Positions 29,007-38,111 of a stretch of DNA of 64,000 bases are shown here, piece after piece. Origin of the DNA: an uncultured Thermoanaerobaculia bacterium (GTDB lineage: Bacteria; Acidobacteriota; Thermoanaerobaculia; Multivoradales; Multivoraceae); contig CATOTG010000001.1 in the NCBI GenBank assembly GCA_951813015.1, forward strand, positions 434,001 to 498,000, written 5' to 3'. The notes beneath the pieces were generated by a model. The model was not told the origin of the DNA. It did no database searches and saw nothing but the letters and a program-made list of their open reading frames with translations. Numbering within the stretch: position 1 is the first letter of the stretch; every line of letters starts with the position of its first letter. A program made the position numbers and the translations under genes.

Positions 29007-29121
29007 CCGTGGCAGAAGTCGCGCTGCATTCGACACGGACTTCTGCCGCGGCCGTGACGGCGCCTTCGAGGACGTGACGGCCGCGGCCTCGCGCTGCATT
29101 CGACACGGACTTCTGCCACGG
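29007..29121. repeat. Nested palindromic repeat element
   Basis: Bounded by a perfect 14-base inverted repeat, CCGTGGCAGAAGTC (29007-29020) and its complement (29108-29121). Inside are a 29-base exact direct repeat (29019-29047 and 29089-29117) and an 11-base perfect inverted pair GCCGCGGCCGT (29045-29055) with its complement (29077-29087). Several mutually exclusive hairpins are possible. It ends four bases from the stop codon of the phosphotransferase gene and could serve as its terminator. Confidence 0.75.
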
Positions 29122-29125
29122 CCTG

Positions 29126-30181
29126 CTAAAGGCGGTTGACCGCGTCTTCGGCCAGGTCGAGCGTCCTCACGATGCGCTGGCGCATCTCGGGCAGGTCGAC
29201 GCCCTCCGTGCTCTTCTTGCCTTCCATGTAGCGGGCGTACACGCCATGCACGATCGCCGCGGACTTCCAGCGGTTGAAGCCGACGTAGTAGTCCAGGTGG
29301 GACAGGTCGCGGCCGGTGCGCTCCGCGTAGCGCTCGAGCAGAGACTCGCGCGACGGGAAGCCGGGCGCCGCGGTGGCGCCGCCCGAACCGCTCGGCATCG
29401 TGTCCGTCGCCGGCATCCACTGGTTCATCGCGTAGGCGAGGTCGGCCAGCGGATCGCCGAGGGTCGAGATCTCCCAGTCGACGACCGCGGCGATCACGGA
29501 ATCCGGCCCCACAAGGCAGTTGTGAAGCCCGTAGTCGCCGTGAACGACGCGCGCCGGCCCCTGGTCCGGCAGGTGCTCGAGGAAGTAGCGCTGCAGGTCG
29601 TGGGCGCGTGCGTCGTCCAACTGAGCCGGCTCGACCGACGCGGTCCAGGACCGGTACCAGGTTCTCAGCTGACGAGCGACGTAGCTGTCCCGCTTGCCCA
29701 GGGCGCCCAGCCCCACCTCGTCCGGGTCGACCGCATGGAGTTCGGCCAGCACGTCGACAAAGGAATGCGCCAGCTTCACGCGGCACTCCTCGGGCACCCA
29801 CTCCTCGGTGTGGCCGGCGCTGTAGAGCGGCCGGCCGTTCACCAGCCCCATCACGTAGAACCAGGCGCCGGTGACGTCCGGGCTCTCGCAGAACGCAAGC
29901 GCCGGAGGTACCGGCACCGCCGTGGGACCGAGGGCCGAGATCAGCGACCACTCACGGCTCATGTCGTGGGCCTTGGGCAGCAGCACACCCTGGGGAGGCC
30001 GCCGGATGACCGCCGACCCGCCGTCCGCGTCGTCGAGGCGATAGGTCAGGTTCGAGTGGCCACCCTCGAGCCGGGTCCACTGAAGCGGCGGGGTCAGGCC
30101 ATCGACGTGTTCGGCGATCCATGCCTCGACGGCGGGTTGGTCGTAGCCCTCCGGGCCCAGGCTCTCGTCGTGTGAAGACAT
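29126..30181 (-). CDS. Aminoglycoside-phosphotransferase-like kinase (ACAD10/11 type)
   Basis: Start at ATG 30181 (a longer frame to 30304 crosses repeat DNA). 351 residues. N-terminal lobe with LEGGHSNLTYRL (nucleotide loop) and AVIRRPP (Lys-equivalent region), catalytic loop VVHGDYGLHNCLV and metal-binding DWEISTLGDPLADL. This subgroup resembles the kinase domain of mammalian ACAD10/11, thought to phosphorylate 4-hydroxy acyl-CoAs for degradation, and in bacteria usually lies near acyl-CoA dehydrogenases. None lies next to it here, though a decayed acyl-CoA dehydrogenase end occurs at 37.8 kb. Antibiotic resistance is unlikely. Confidence 0.88.
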   Translation of the reverse strand: MSSHDESLGPEGYDQPAVEAWIAEHVDGLTPPLQWTRLEGGHSNLTYRLDDADGGSAVIRRPPQGVLLPKAHDMSREWSLISALGPTAVPVPPALAFCESPDVTGAWFYVMGLVNGRPLYSAGHTEEWVPEECRVKLAHSFVDVLAELHAVDPDEVGLGALGKRDSYVARQLRTWYRSWTASVEPAQLDDARAHDLQRYFLEHLPDQGPARVVHGDYGLHNCLVGPDSVIAAVVDWEISTLGDPLADLAYAMNQWMPATDTMPSGSGGATAAPGFPSRESLLERYAERTGRDLSHLDYYVGFNRWKSAAIVHGVYARYMEGKKSTEGVDLPEMRQRIVRTLDLAEDAVNRL

Positions 30182-30281
30182 CGCTGTCAAGGTGGTGAAC
30201 GTCAACTCTAGCAATTCCGGAGGCCGTGGAGCGGCCGCAGGGCCGCCGCGTCTGCGGCAGCAGGAACGCGAACACGCGCTC

Positions 30282-30380
30282 CCCTCTCCGCGACCGTCGC
30301 CCACGGGGAGGGTGTCCGCACATGACGCACGGACCGTTCACGATCTACACACTCCCTCTCCGCGACCGTCGCCCACGGGG
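30282..30380. repeat. 27-base exact direct repeat pair before a cytochrome gene
   Basis: The sequence starting CCCTCTCCGCGACCGTCGCC occurs at 30282-30308 and again, identical over 27 bases, at 30354-30380. The 290 bases between the divergent kinase and cytochrome genes contain nothing else recognisable. Position suits paired regulator sites or a mini-repeat expansion. Confidence 0.6.
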
Positions 30381-30471
30381 TACGGGCTAGACTGTCGCTT
30401 TAGACCCGCAGTGAACAGCCGAACCCGCCGAAGCGTCGCGGGTCCTCCCGGCCCTGGAGAGAAGCAGAGAC

Positions 30472-30912
30472 ATGAGAGCGACACGTCCGACCGCCGTTTC
30501 GACGGTTCTGCTGGTCGCCTGGCTCGGCGCTGCGGGCGCGGTCGCAGGTCAGAGCGAGGAGAAGGTCGACTACCTGGCAGACGTCAAGCCGATCCTCGAG
30601 GGCTTCTGCTACGAGTGCCACGGCGAGGACCGCACGCGCCGCGAAGCCAACCTGCGGCTCGACATCAGGGAGGACGCCTTCGCCGACCTCGGGGGCTATC
30701 CGAACATCGCACCCGGCGACCCCGACGACAGCGAGCTCTACATCCGCGTGAGCTCCGAGTTCGCGGAGATGCGGATGCCGCCCTACGAGGCCGGCACGCA
30801 GTTGGCCGACGAGCAGATCGAGACGATCCGCCTCTGGATCCTCCAGGGGGCCGAGTGGCCTGAAGACGAAGCGGAAACGGGCGGAGAACAACCGGACGGA
30901 GAATCACGATGA
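30472..30912 (+). CDS. Exported single-haem cytochrome c (planctomycete type)
   Basis: 146 residues with a signal peptide (STVLLVAWLGAAGAVAGQ). One haem-c site, CYECH, preceded by DYLADVKPILEGF, and a distal Met candidate in MRMPPYEAG, match the PSCyt1-like domain. It overlaps the next gene by ATGA, so it is probably the electron acceptor for the PQQ-type dehydrogenase encoded there. Acts in the periplasm. Confidence 0.9.
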   Translation: MRATRPTAVSTVLLVAWLGAAGAVAGQSEEKVDYLADVKPILEGFCYECHGEDRTRREANLRLDIREDAFADLGGYPNIAPGDPDDSELYIRVSSEFAEMRMPPYEAGTQLADEQIETIRLWILQGAEWPEDEAETGGEQPDGESR

Positions 30913-32195
30913 ACCGAAGGACCGCAACCCGAATGACCCGGATCGCCGTGTTCCTCCTCGCCGCCGCCGTCGCCGGCCAGGCCGTCGCGCAGACGGGATA
31001 CGGCCGCGGCCGCAGCGGCATTCCCCGCGTCGAGTTGCCGGACGAGCCGTGGATCATGAACACCCACCTGATCCCCGAGGTCAAGGTCTCCGTCGTCGTC
31101 CGCGGCATCAACCGTCCGTGGTCTCTCGCGTTCCTGCCCAAGGGCGACATGCTGGTCACCGAGCGCGGCGGCAACCTGCGCCTGGTTCGCGACGGCGTGC
31201 TGATCGACGAGCCCATCTCCGGCGTGCCGGACGACGTCCTCGCCCGCAGCCTTGCCGGGATGATGGAGGTCGCGGTTCATCCGCACTTCGCCGACAACGG
31301 CTACGTCTACCTCACCTACACGCGGCAGATCTCCGGCCGCGAGGGCACCGTCGCCCTGGTCCGCGGCAAGCTCGACGGCGCCTCGCTCGTCGACGTCGAG
31401 GACGTGTTCGTCGCCGAGCCCTGGGGCGGGTCGATCGCGGCTGCCCGGCTCGCCTTCGTGCCCGGCGAGGACATCATGTACATGACGATGGGCGGGGCCT
31501 TCGGCGCCGACCTCGTCGACGGCACGCAGAGCTTCTTCGGCCACGCCAAGCTGGCCCAGGACCCGAACAGCCACGCCGGCAAGACGCTCCGCCTGCGGCT
31601 CGACGGCAGCGCACCGGACGACAACCCCTTCGTCGGTAGGGAAGGGCACAAGCCCGAGATCTACTCGATGGGCCACCGCAACCAGATGGGCCTCGCACTC
31701 CACCCGGAGACCCACCAGCCCTGGACCACGGAGCACGCCCCGCAGGGCGGCGACGAGCTGAACGCGATAGAGGCCGGCAAGAACTACGGGTGGCCCGTCG
31801 TCTCCTACGGCCGCCACTACAACGGCGTGCGCATCTCCGAGCGCTTCTGGGCCGAAGGCATGGAGGAACCGGCGATCTTCTGGCTGCCGTCCATCGCTCC
31901 GTCCGGGCTCATGTTCTATACCGGCGACGCCTTCCCCGAGTGGAAGGGCAACCTGTTCGCCGGCGCGCTGATGACCGGCCGGATGCCGAACACCGGCCAT
32001 CTCGAACGGCTCATCTTCAGCGAGAACGGCGAGGAACTCGGCCGCGAGTGGCTGCTCAAGGACATCGGCAAGCGGATCCGCGACGTCCGGCAGGGGCCGG
32101 ACGCCTTGATCTACGTGATCACCGACGAGACGGACGGCGCGCTGCTCAAGCTGGCGCCGGTTGAAATGGCCGACGGCGAAGCGGCGAGCAGGTAG
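30909..32195 (+). CDS. PQQ-dependent sugar dehydrogenase family protein (soluble Gdh/YliI-like)
   Basis: 428 residues, signal peptide ending GQAVAQ. The six-bladed propeller shows the family marks: RPWSLAFLPKGDMLVTERGG, then GMMEVAVHPHFADNGYVYLT, MGHRNQMGLALHP and GKNYGWPVVSYG. The family (Gdh-B, Asd, YliI) oxidises aldoses with PQQ and passes electrons to a cytochrome, consistent with the coupled upstream cytochrome c. PQQ binding is expected from the family but the exact substrate is unknown, and many homologues have no demonstrated activity. No PQQ-synthesis genes are present in the window. Confidence 0.9.
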   Translation: MNRRTATRMTRIAVFLLAAAVAGQAVAQTGYGRGRSGIPRVELPDEPWIMNTHLIPEVKVSVVVRGINRPWSLAFLPKGDMLVTERGGNLRLVRDGVLIDEPISGVPDDVLARSLAGMMEVAVHPHFADNGYVYLTYTRQISGREGTVALVRGKLDGASLVDVEDVFVAEPWGGSIAAARLAFVPGEDIMYMTMGGAFGADLVDGTQSFFGHAKLAQDPNSHAGKTLRLRLDGSAPDDNPFVGREGHKPEIYSMGHRNQMGLALHPETHQPWTTEHAPQGGDELNAIEAGKNYGWPVVSYGRHYNGVRISERFWAEGMEEPAIFWLPSIAPSGLMFYTGDAFPEWKGNLFAGALMTGRMPNTGHLERLIFSENGEELGREWLLKDIGKRIRDVRQGPDALIYVITDETDGALLKLAPVEMADGEAASR

Positions 32196-32349
32196 GCCCC
32201 GCCGACCGTCCGCGCCCGGTCCTCTGGCCGGCATCAAGCCCGAATCGCCACCGTGGGGAAGCTCCGAATGCTCGGGACGGCTATGATCCGGCCACGCTCC
32301 ACCCGGAGGATCTCTCCTCCCTGACCTCCAGCGATGTTCCGGGGTCGTG

Positions 32350-33339
32350 ATGGCCACTGCCGAGCAGATCAAGGCACTCATCAAGAGCCACCTGGGCGAA
32401 GACGACGACCGCTTCCTCGTCGTGGCGATGCAGGTGGCAGCACACGCGGCCCGCCACGGGCACGGGCGAATGGCCAACGATATTCGAACACTGGTGGACG
32501 ACGCGAAGAAGGACCGGCGAACCTCCGCCTCCCCTGTCCCGCTAGCGCGGCCACGCGGCGATCTTGTGGGCCTCCTGTCGGCAACCTATCCGGCTACTCG
32601 CCTGAGTGACATGGTCCTGTCCTGCAGCATCCGGTCACGCCTCGACCGAATCCTCCGCGAGAGCCGCGGTCGCGAAACACTGTCTCGGCACGGCCTCAGG
32701 CCTCGCAGAAAGTTGCTTCTCATCGGCCCGCCCGGATCAGGCAAGACGATGACGGCATCCGCGCTGGCTGGAGAGCTGAAGCTGCCACTCTGCACCATCC
32801 TCCTTCATGGGCTGATCACCAGGTTCATGGGCGAAACGGCGGCGAAGCTGAGGCTCGTCTTCGATGCTCTGGCCGAGCATCGAGGGGTCTACCTGTTCGA
32901 CGAGTTCGACTCCATAGGCGGTGCGAGGTCGGCCCAGAACGATGTCGGCGAGATTCGTCGGGTGCTGAACTCCTTCCTGCTGTTCCTTGAGCAGGACGAA
33001 TCGCAGAGTCTGATCGTCGCCGCGACGAATCACGCAGAAGCCCTCGACCAGGCGCTCTTCAGGCGCTTCGACGACATCGTCGAGTACACGGTCGCCCCAC
33101 GAGAGCTGGTCCGCCAGCTACTCCGGGACCGGCTTGCCCCCTTTGACGTGAAGAACGTCGACTGGGAAGTCGCTGCCGATTCCGCCAGCGGCATGAGCTA
33201 CGCCGATGTCGTGCAAGCGTGCGAAGCTGCGGCCAAGGAAGCCGTCCTGGCAGAAACGCTACAAGTCACGACAACGGCGCTGACGGACGCACTCGAGGAG
33301 CGCCGCCGGGGCGCTCGGAAGTTCGCGCAGCGGGACTAG
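32350..33339 (+). CDS. ietA: AAA+ ATPase of an IetAS-type module
   Basis: 329 residues from ATG 32350 (GTG 32347 also possible). N-terminal ~100 residues are helical; the AAA+ core has Walker A GPPGSGKT, Walker B VYLFDEFDSIG, sensor AATNHA and RRFD with the arginine finger. The pairing with a downstream subtilisin-like protease is the IetA-IetS arrangement, known from Agrobacterium plasmid maintenance and later reported as an anti-phage pair. IetA is intact here, whereas its partner is disrupted. The final base of its stop codon is the first base of the partner's GTG start. Upstream, TATGAT at 32282 is a possible -10. Confidence 0.85.
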   Translation: MATAEQIKALIKSHLGEDDDRFLVVAMQVAAHAARHGHGRMANDIRTLVDDAKKDRRTSASPVPLARPRGDLVGLLSATYPATRLSDMVLSCSIRSRLDRILRESRGRETLSRHGLRPRRKLLLIGPPGSGKTMTASALAGELKLPLCTILLHGLITRFMGETAAKLRLVFDALAEHRGVYLFDEFDSIGGARSAQNDVGEIRRVLNSFLLFLEQDESQSLIVAATNHAEALDQALFRRFDDIVEYTVAPRELVRQLLRDRLAPFDVKNVDWEVAADSASGMSYADVVQACEAAAKEAVLAETLQVTTTALTDALEERRRGARKFAQRD

Positions 33340-35815
33340 TGCCTGACGAAACCCGCAGACGACTTCCGCATCTCCGCGTGCGGGAGCCAGCGTCGACACA
33401 CCCCTACACCTACCCACGGCCCGTTCGAGGCGCGGATTCCCTCAAGTTCCCGCCACGGGCACGCGCTGACCACGCTGAGGCCTTGCTACGCGCGCTGGAA
33501 AGGGCTCGGCAGTCACGGAAGGATCTACTCGAACGGCGAAGAGCAGTCGGCATTGGCGAAGGTACTGGATCGTACCTCGAATTCGACGAGTGATCCCGAC
33601 TTCGAACTTGCCCTTCGGAGCCTTGACCGCAGAGGCGTACAGCCACCAATTGAATTGGTCGCCGTGGGCGAGAGGGCGGACGTCATGTTCGCCACTGTTT
33701 TCGTCCCGGAGGGCTAAGCTCAAGCACCTCGAAAACGTGGTCACAAAGTACCGGGATGAAGACACCAAGAGTGAACGACCGTCGAACCAGAACTTCGTAG
33801 AGAGTATCGCCCGGATTCGGCAAGCGGCAATCGAATCGTTCTGGACGGACGACCCGGGTCTCTTTCCCGACGCAGAGCGGCCCACGTGGTGGGAGGTCTG
33901 GCTCCGAGTGGGACAGGATCGGGACGAGATCACGGCTACGTTCGAAGCGCATGCCGAGTCGGTCGGCATCCGGGTGCGGAGACGGCGCATCAAGTTCTCC
34001 GACCGTACCGTCCTCCTGGCTCTTGCGACCCGGGAGCAGATGAGCCAGTCCGTTGAGCTTCTCGACTGCATCGCGGAACTTCGACTGGCGAAGGACCATC
34101 CCGAGTTCTTCATGGAACAGCACCCCTCCGAGCAGGCCAAGTGGATAAACGACTTGCTCGGGCGTGTCAAGGGACTCCAAGGGAGAACATCCGCGGTTTG
34201 CCTGCTGGACACCGGCGTGAACAACGGCCATCCGCTGCTGCGCGACGCCCTGTCAACCAGCAATCTGCTGGCGTGCGACCCAGAGTGGGGTGGTAATGAC
34301 AATGGCAGCCACGGAACCGGTATGGCCGGGCTCAGTCTGTGGGGCGACTTGACCGCCCAGTTCGCCGCCAGCAGCCCAGTCACCGTGGAACACTGCCTGG
34401 AGTCGGTGAAGATCCTGCCGCCGCCCGGCTTGGACCCGAACGATCCTGAACTGTACGGCAACCTGACACAAGAGGCGATGGCACGAATGGAGGTGCAGGA
34501 GCCACAGCGGCGACGGGTCTACTGCATGGCCGTGTCGACGCCTGACCAGCGCGACCGCGGCAGCCCGTCATCGTGGTCTTCCGCGGTCGATGACGCCGCT
34601 TGCGGAGCCAGCGACGAACGACCTCGGCTGATCGTGTTGGCGGCGGGCAATGTCCGCCCCGAGAACCGGCGCCTGTACCCCGAGATGAACGATGTGGACC
34701 AGATCCACGACCCGGGCCAGGCGTGGAATGCGTTGACCGTTGGGGCGACGACCGAGAAGGTCCAATTCGACACCGAGGGTTTCCGTGGTTGGACTCCCTT
34801 GGCACGCCCCGGGGGCCTGAGCCCAAGCAGTACGACATCGGTGAGCTGGAAGAAGGACTGGCCCAACAAACCGGACCTGGTCCTCGAAGGCGGTAACGGA
34901 ATCCGCGAGAGGGACGGGGCAGAAGTGGACACACCCGATTCACTGCTGCTGCTGACGACCCATTCTCGGCCGACGGAAAGGCCACTGACCACCATGGGGG
35001 AAACGAGCGCCGCCGCGGCCCTGGCAGCGCGCATGGCCGCGACGCTCATGGCGCGCTACCCGGACTTCTGGCCCGAAACGGTCCGGGGCCTGCTCGTGCA
35101 TTCCGCCGAATGGACGCGCGAAATGAAGACAGCCACCGCCGGTGGGTCATCGGGCAACCGGAACCGCCTTCGTCTCCGGCGCTACGGCTACGGTGTGCCT
35201 GATCTCGAACGGGCAAGCTGGAGCGCTTCGAACTTGCTGACTCTTGTCGCCTAGGATTCGTTGCAGCCGTTCGAGAAGAGGAATGGCCGAATAGCCACGA
35301 AGGACTTCAGCTTCCACGCGCTACCGTGGCCGCGAGAGGAGCTGTCGACCATGGGATCCGAGCGTGTGGAGTTGCGGGTAACGCTCTCCTACTTCATCGA
35401 ACCGAACCCCGCCCGCCGTGGCTGGAAGTACCGGCATCGATATCCGTCGCACGGGCTGAGGTTCGCGATCAAGGCAGCGACCGAGGAGCTCGGAGATTTT
35501 CAGGCTCGCGTGTCCAAGGATGCGCAGAGCGAAGATCGGCCCGGCAGGCGTCATGACGACAGGGGATGGTGCATCGGCTCAACGCATCGAAACCGCGGCT
35601 CCATCCATTCGGACTGGTGGGCGGGAACGGCGGCCGACCTGGCCGAGCGAGGATACCTGGCTGTGTTCCCGGTTGGCGGCTGGTGGAAGGAGCGGCCGCA
35701 GCTCCAGCAGACGCAAGTCCGCTACTCCCTGATCGTCGCCGTCAAGACGCCCGAAACCGAGCTCGACATCTATACTCCCGTAGCGAATCAGATCGGAGTA
35801 CAGGTTTCGGCGTAG
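33339..35815 (+). pseudogene. ietS: Disrupted subtilisin-like protease of an IetAS-type module
   Basis: The full gene would encode ~825 residues, but three lesions break it. From GTG 33339 the frame reads normally to GSYLEFD, then an extra base near 33587-33590 causes a TGA. The next segment, SDPDFELALRSLDRRG to TVFVPEG, continues in a second frame until an extra T at 33715 makes TAA. KLKHLENVVTKYRDED resumes in a third frame. That frame has the subtilase triad: Asp in CLLDTGVNNG, His in SHGTGMAGL and Ser in GETSAAAA. It stops at TAG 35252-35254, with DSLQPFEK and the C-terminal LRVTLSYFIEPNPARRGWKY continuing in frame to 35815. One CAG-to-TAG change would explain that stop. Not functional as read, barring assembly error or recoding. 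Confidence 0.85.
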
Positions 35816-36029
35816 AGGCTGGCTTGCCTGCCGCCAGTCCCCAGCCGAAGCTCTACGTTGTACGCTCCGCCTCCGGGCCGGGGCCAGACATGGAGCCCCT
35901 GAACACCTCGCACACTCGGTGCTTCGGCCGCCAGGTTCGGACCGCTCCCGTCCATTCCCGGCGGCTTGGCCGTAGACTCTCTGCTGCGTTGTGTGTCGCG
36001 GGCTGCCGGTTCGCGGGAGTTGCCGCCCG

Positions 36030-36119
36030 GGAGGGGTGGCTGAGTGGTCGAAAGCACCGGTCTTGAAAACCGGCGTGGATGAGAGTCCACCGTGGGTTCG
36101 AATCCCACCCCCTCCGCCA
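36030..36119 (+). tRNA. tRNA-Ser (UGA)
   Basis: Acceptor GGAGGGG pairs with CCCCTCC, discriminator G, CCA encoded at 36117-36119. Anticodon loop CTTGAAA gives UGA, read as serine. The long variable arm (class II) and T-arm GTGGG-TTCGAAT-CCCAC are present. The 214 bases before it (35816-36029) hold no gene. Confidence 0.97.
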
Positions 36120-36248
36120 CCTTGGCTCTGTCCGTGCGCCTCAGGCATTTCGGCGTGTCGGGTGCGATGCCTGGGCCGTGGGCAACCGCCCGACCGAGCG
36201 AGGCGAGCCAGTCGAGCGCGGTCCGGTCGACATCCGATCCGGTTGATC

Positions 36249-36362
36249 TCACGCGGTTGCCTCGGCAATCGCATCGCGAAAGACCGCGAAGCTGTGGGAC
36301 CGATTGCGGGCCGGATCGATCTCCTGACCGATGGCGGCGGCAGCTTGCACCTTAGGCCAATC
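36249..36362 (-). pseudogene. C-terminal remnant of a DUF4276 gene
   Basis: 37 codons and a stop, starting 20 bases after the end of the AAA_21 ATPase gene: DWPKVQAAAAIGQEIDPARN followed by RSHSFAVFRDAI. This is the usual C-terminal signature of DUF4276 proteins (DWPKVxAAxAIG...IDxxRNRSxSFRxFRD). DUF4276 genes normally follow such ATPase genes, and here nearly all of the gene has been deleted. Family recognition from memory; the position supports it. Confidence 0.7.
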
Positions 36363-36381
36363 CCGGTCAGTGCCCGCCGCC

Positions 36382-37596
36382 TCACCGCATCGGTGTTCCG
36401 CCTGCGTTCAGCGGATCTCCCACCCCGAAACGCCCTTCCATCCAGAGGTTGCCGAGTTGTGCGCCGGCATCCATGAACGCCTTGACCTTGTCGTTCCCGT
36501 CCAGAGCGTGGCAACGCGTGTAGCCGTGGTCGTCGCGCCACAGCACCCGTACCTCGCGTGGAAGCAGTGCATCCAGGAAGAAGGGCGAATGGGTGGTCAC
36601 GAGGATCTGTGTCGCGTCCGTGGCTCCCCGGCACTCCTCGGCCAGCCCGTGGAGCAAGCGCGGATGCAGGAAGTTCTCCGGCTCCTCGATGCCGACGAAC
36701 GACGGCGGAGCCGGATCGTGCAGCAACACCAGGTAGGCCAGCATCTTCAGCGTACCGTCCGATGCAAAACGCGCCATGACCGGTTCGGAAAACGGCGCAT
36801 CCCTGATCTGCAGTAGAAGCCGCCCGTCCGGCATGGGATCCGCCGTGACGCTCTGAATCCTGGGGACGCGCTCCCGGAGCTTGCGGAAGATGGACTCCAG
36901 ACGTCCGGGATAGTCCTCCGACAGATACTGGATCACGTTGGCGAGGTTGCGCCCGGTCTTGCTCAGTTGTTCATGCGGTCCCGCTTCCGGCTGAGCTCTC
37001 GCATCCTCTGAAGACAGGTAGGACACGTGCCAGCCGATGATGAAGTTGCGGAGCGCGACGACACGGGGATTCTCCGCCAGTTGTCCGAGTGCGTTCACTG
37101 CCAGCGTGTCCGGCGAACTCAAGGGCACGTCGATCCGGTCGTCCTGCGCATCCGGCTGTTCGCCCGACACGACCTGCCCGACGCCGCCGGCATAGTCGAG
37201 GAACCTGAACGGCGCGCCATACCGCCTCCGCTTCCACCTGAGCCACTCCTTGACCACTACCGGTTTGCCGTTCGTCTCATCCACTTCAAGGTGGTAGGTG
37301 ATCAGCGGTGGGCCTGGCTGTTCGCGATACGCGAATTCGATCAGGACCGGTCCCTCGCCACCGCGCGACTTCAGTTCCCGCGCCCGGCCCCGCCTGTCCC
37401 AGGCGCTGCGCAACCCGCTCTCGAAGCACTCGGCCAGGAAGGCGAAGACATCGAAGACCGTGGACTTGCCGCTGCCGTTCGGACCCAGAAGGACGGTGAG
37501 CGGCGTCAGGTCCCTCATTTCGACATGCCGCAGCGCGCGAAAGTTCTTCACAGTGAGGCGCTCGATGCGCGGTGGAGCCGCGCCTTGTCTCGTCAT
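36382..37596 (-). CDS. AAA_21 / OLD-like ATPase
   Basis: 404 residues from ATG 37596, chosen because GGGGGGAC lies just upstream (ATG 37641 would add 15 residues). Core motifs: [15 protein letters not shown], Walker [10 protein letters not shown], signature region [15 protein letters not shown], Walker [14 protein letters not shown] and the H-switch [11 protein letters not shown]. The end, [16 protein letters not shown], is typical of ATPases paired with DUF4276 proteins. Such pairs are found in defence-rich regions, but the mechanism is not established to my knowledge. With the partner reduced to 37 codons, the ATPase is orphaned. Confidence 0.88.
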   Translation of the reverse strand: MTRQGAAPPRIERLTVKNFRALRHVEMRDLTPLTVLLGPNGSGKSTVFDVFAFLAECFESGLRSAWDRRGRARELKSRGGEGPVLIEFAYREQPGPPLITYHLEVDETNGKPVVVKEWLRWKRRRYGAPFRFLDYAGGVGQVVSGEQPDAQDDRIDVPLSSPDTLAVNALGQLAENPRVVALRNFIIGWHVSYLSSEDARAQPEAGPHEQLSKTGRNLANVIQYLSEDYPGRLESIFRKLRERVPRIQSVTADPMPDGRLLLQIRDAPFSEPVMARFASDGTLKMLAYLVLLHDPAPPSFVGIEEPENFLHPRLLHGLAEECRGATDATQILVTTHSPFFLDALLPREVRVLWRDDHGYTRCHALDGNDKVKAFMDAGAQLGNLWMEGRFGVGDPLNAGGTPMR

Positions 37597-37779
37597 GCCG
37601 TCCCCCCGGCCCACTCGCTCGATGACATCCACATCGCCCATGGCTCGGCCTCATGGCCGGTCGTGGCCCCGCCGTTCGGAGTCGTTCCTGCACCGTCTCG
37701 CTGCTGCCCGGATCTTCGTCGCGCCATGCCCAGGAACCCACCCATTGCAAGAGTCAGACTCCTCGCGCAGATCATCGCA

Positions 37780-37890
37780 TACGCCCCACAACCGTTCGTG
37801 GCCGCGTCGGACACGATCTTCAGCATGATCTCCGACGTTCCCTCGAAGATCGTCGTCAGCCACGCGGCTTCCGACGCATACGGAGCTGCT
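37780..37890 (-). pseudogene. Acyl-CoA dehydrogenase C-terminal remnant
   Basis: In the 515-base gap before 38112 the minus strand reads ASEAAWLTTIFEGTSEIMLK followed by IVSDA. The pattern (R/I)-(Y/F)-E/G-GT-S/N-EI is the conserved C-terminal segment of acyl-CoA dehydrogenases, containing the residues that close over the FAD. Only about 30 codons are recognisable, with no start and no catalytic Glu region. Nothing else is seen in the gap. Confidence 0.45.
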
Positions 37891-38111
37891 TGCGGTTCCT
37901 GGCGCCAGGAGGCTCCCCCGGCGTCAACGCAACGGCCGGGATCGTGGGCAGGCCTGAGCCCGTCCGCAGAGACAACGGGCGCCACGGCGCCTGTCACGAC
38001 GCGAAGGCCGTGGCGGACACCGTCTCCGCCACGTCCTGACCGGGGCGGTCGGTCTGCTCCGCCGCGGCCCGATGCCCGGGTAGGGCTACGCTTGGAGAGA
38101 AGGAGCAAGTC

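Noticed and set aside
29126..30181. Antibiotic-resistance phosphotransferase
   Set aside because: Belongs to the ACAD10/11-like branch; length and context fit metabolism rather than aminoglycoside modification.
30282..30380. CRISPR-like pair
   Set aside because: Only two units, no third repeat and no cas genes in the window.
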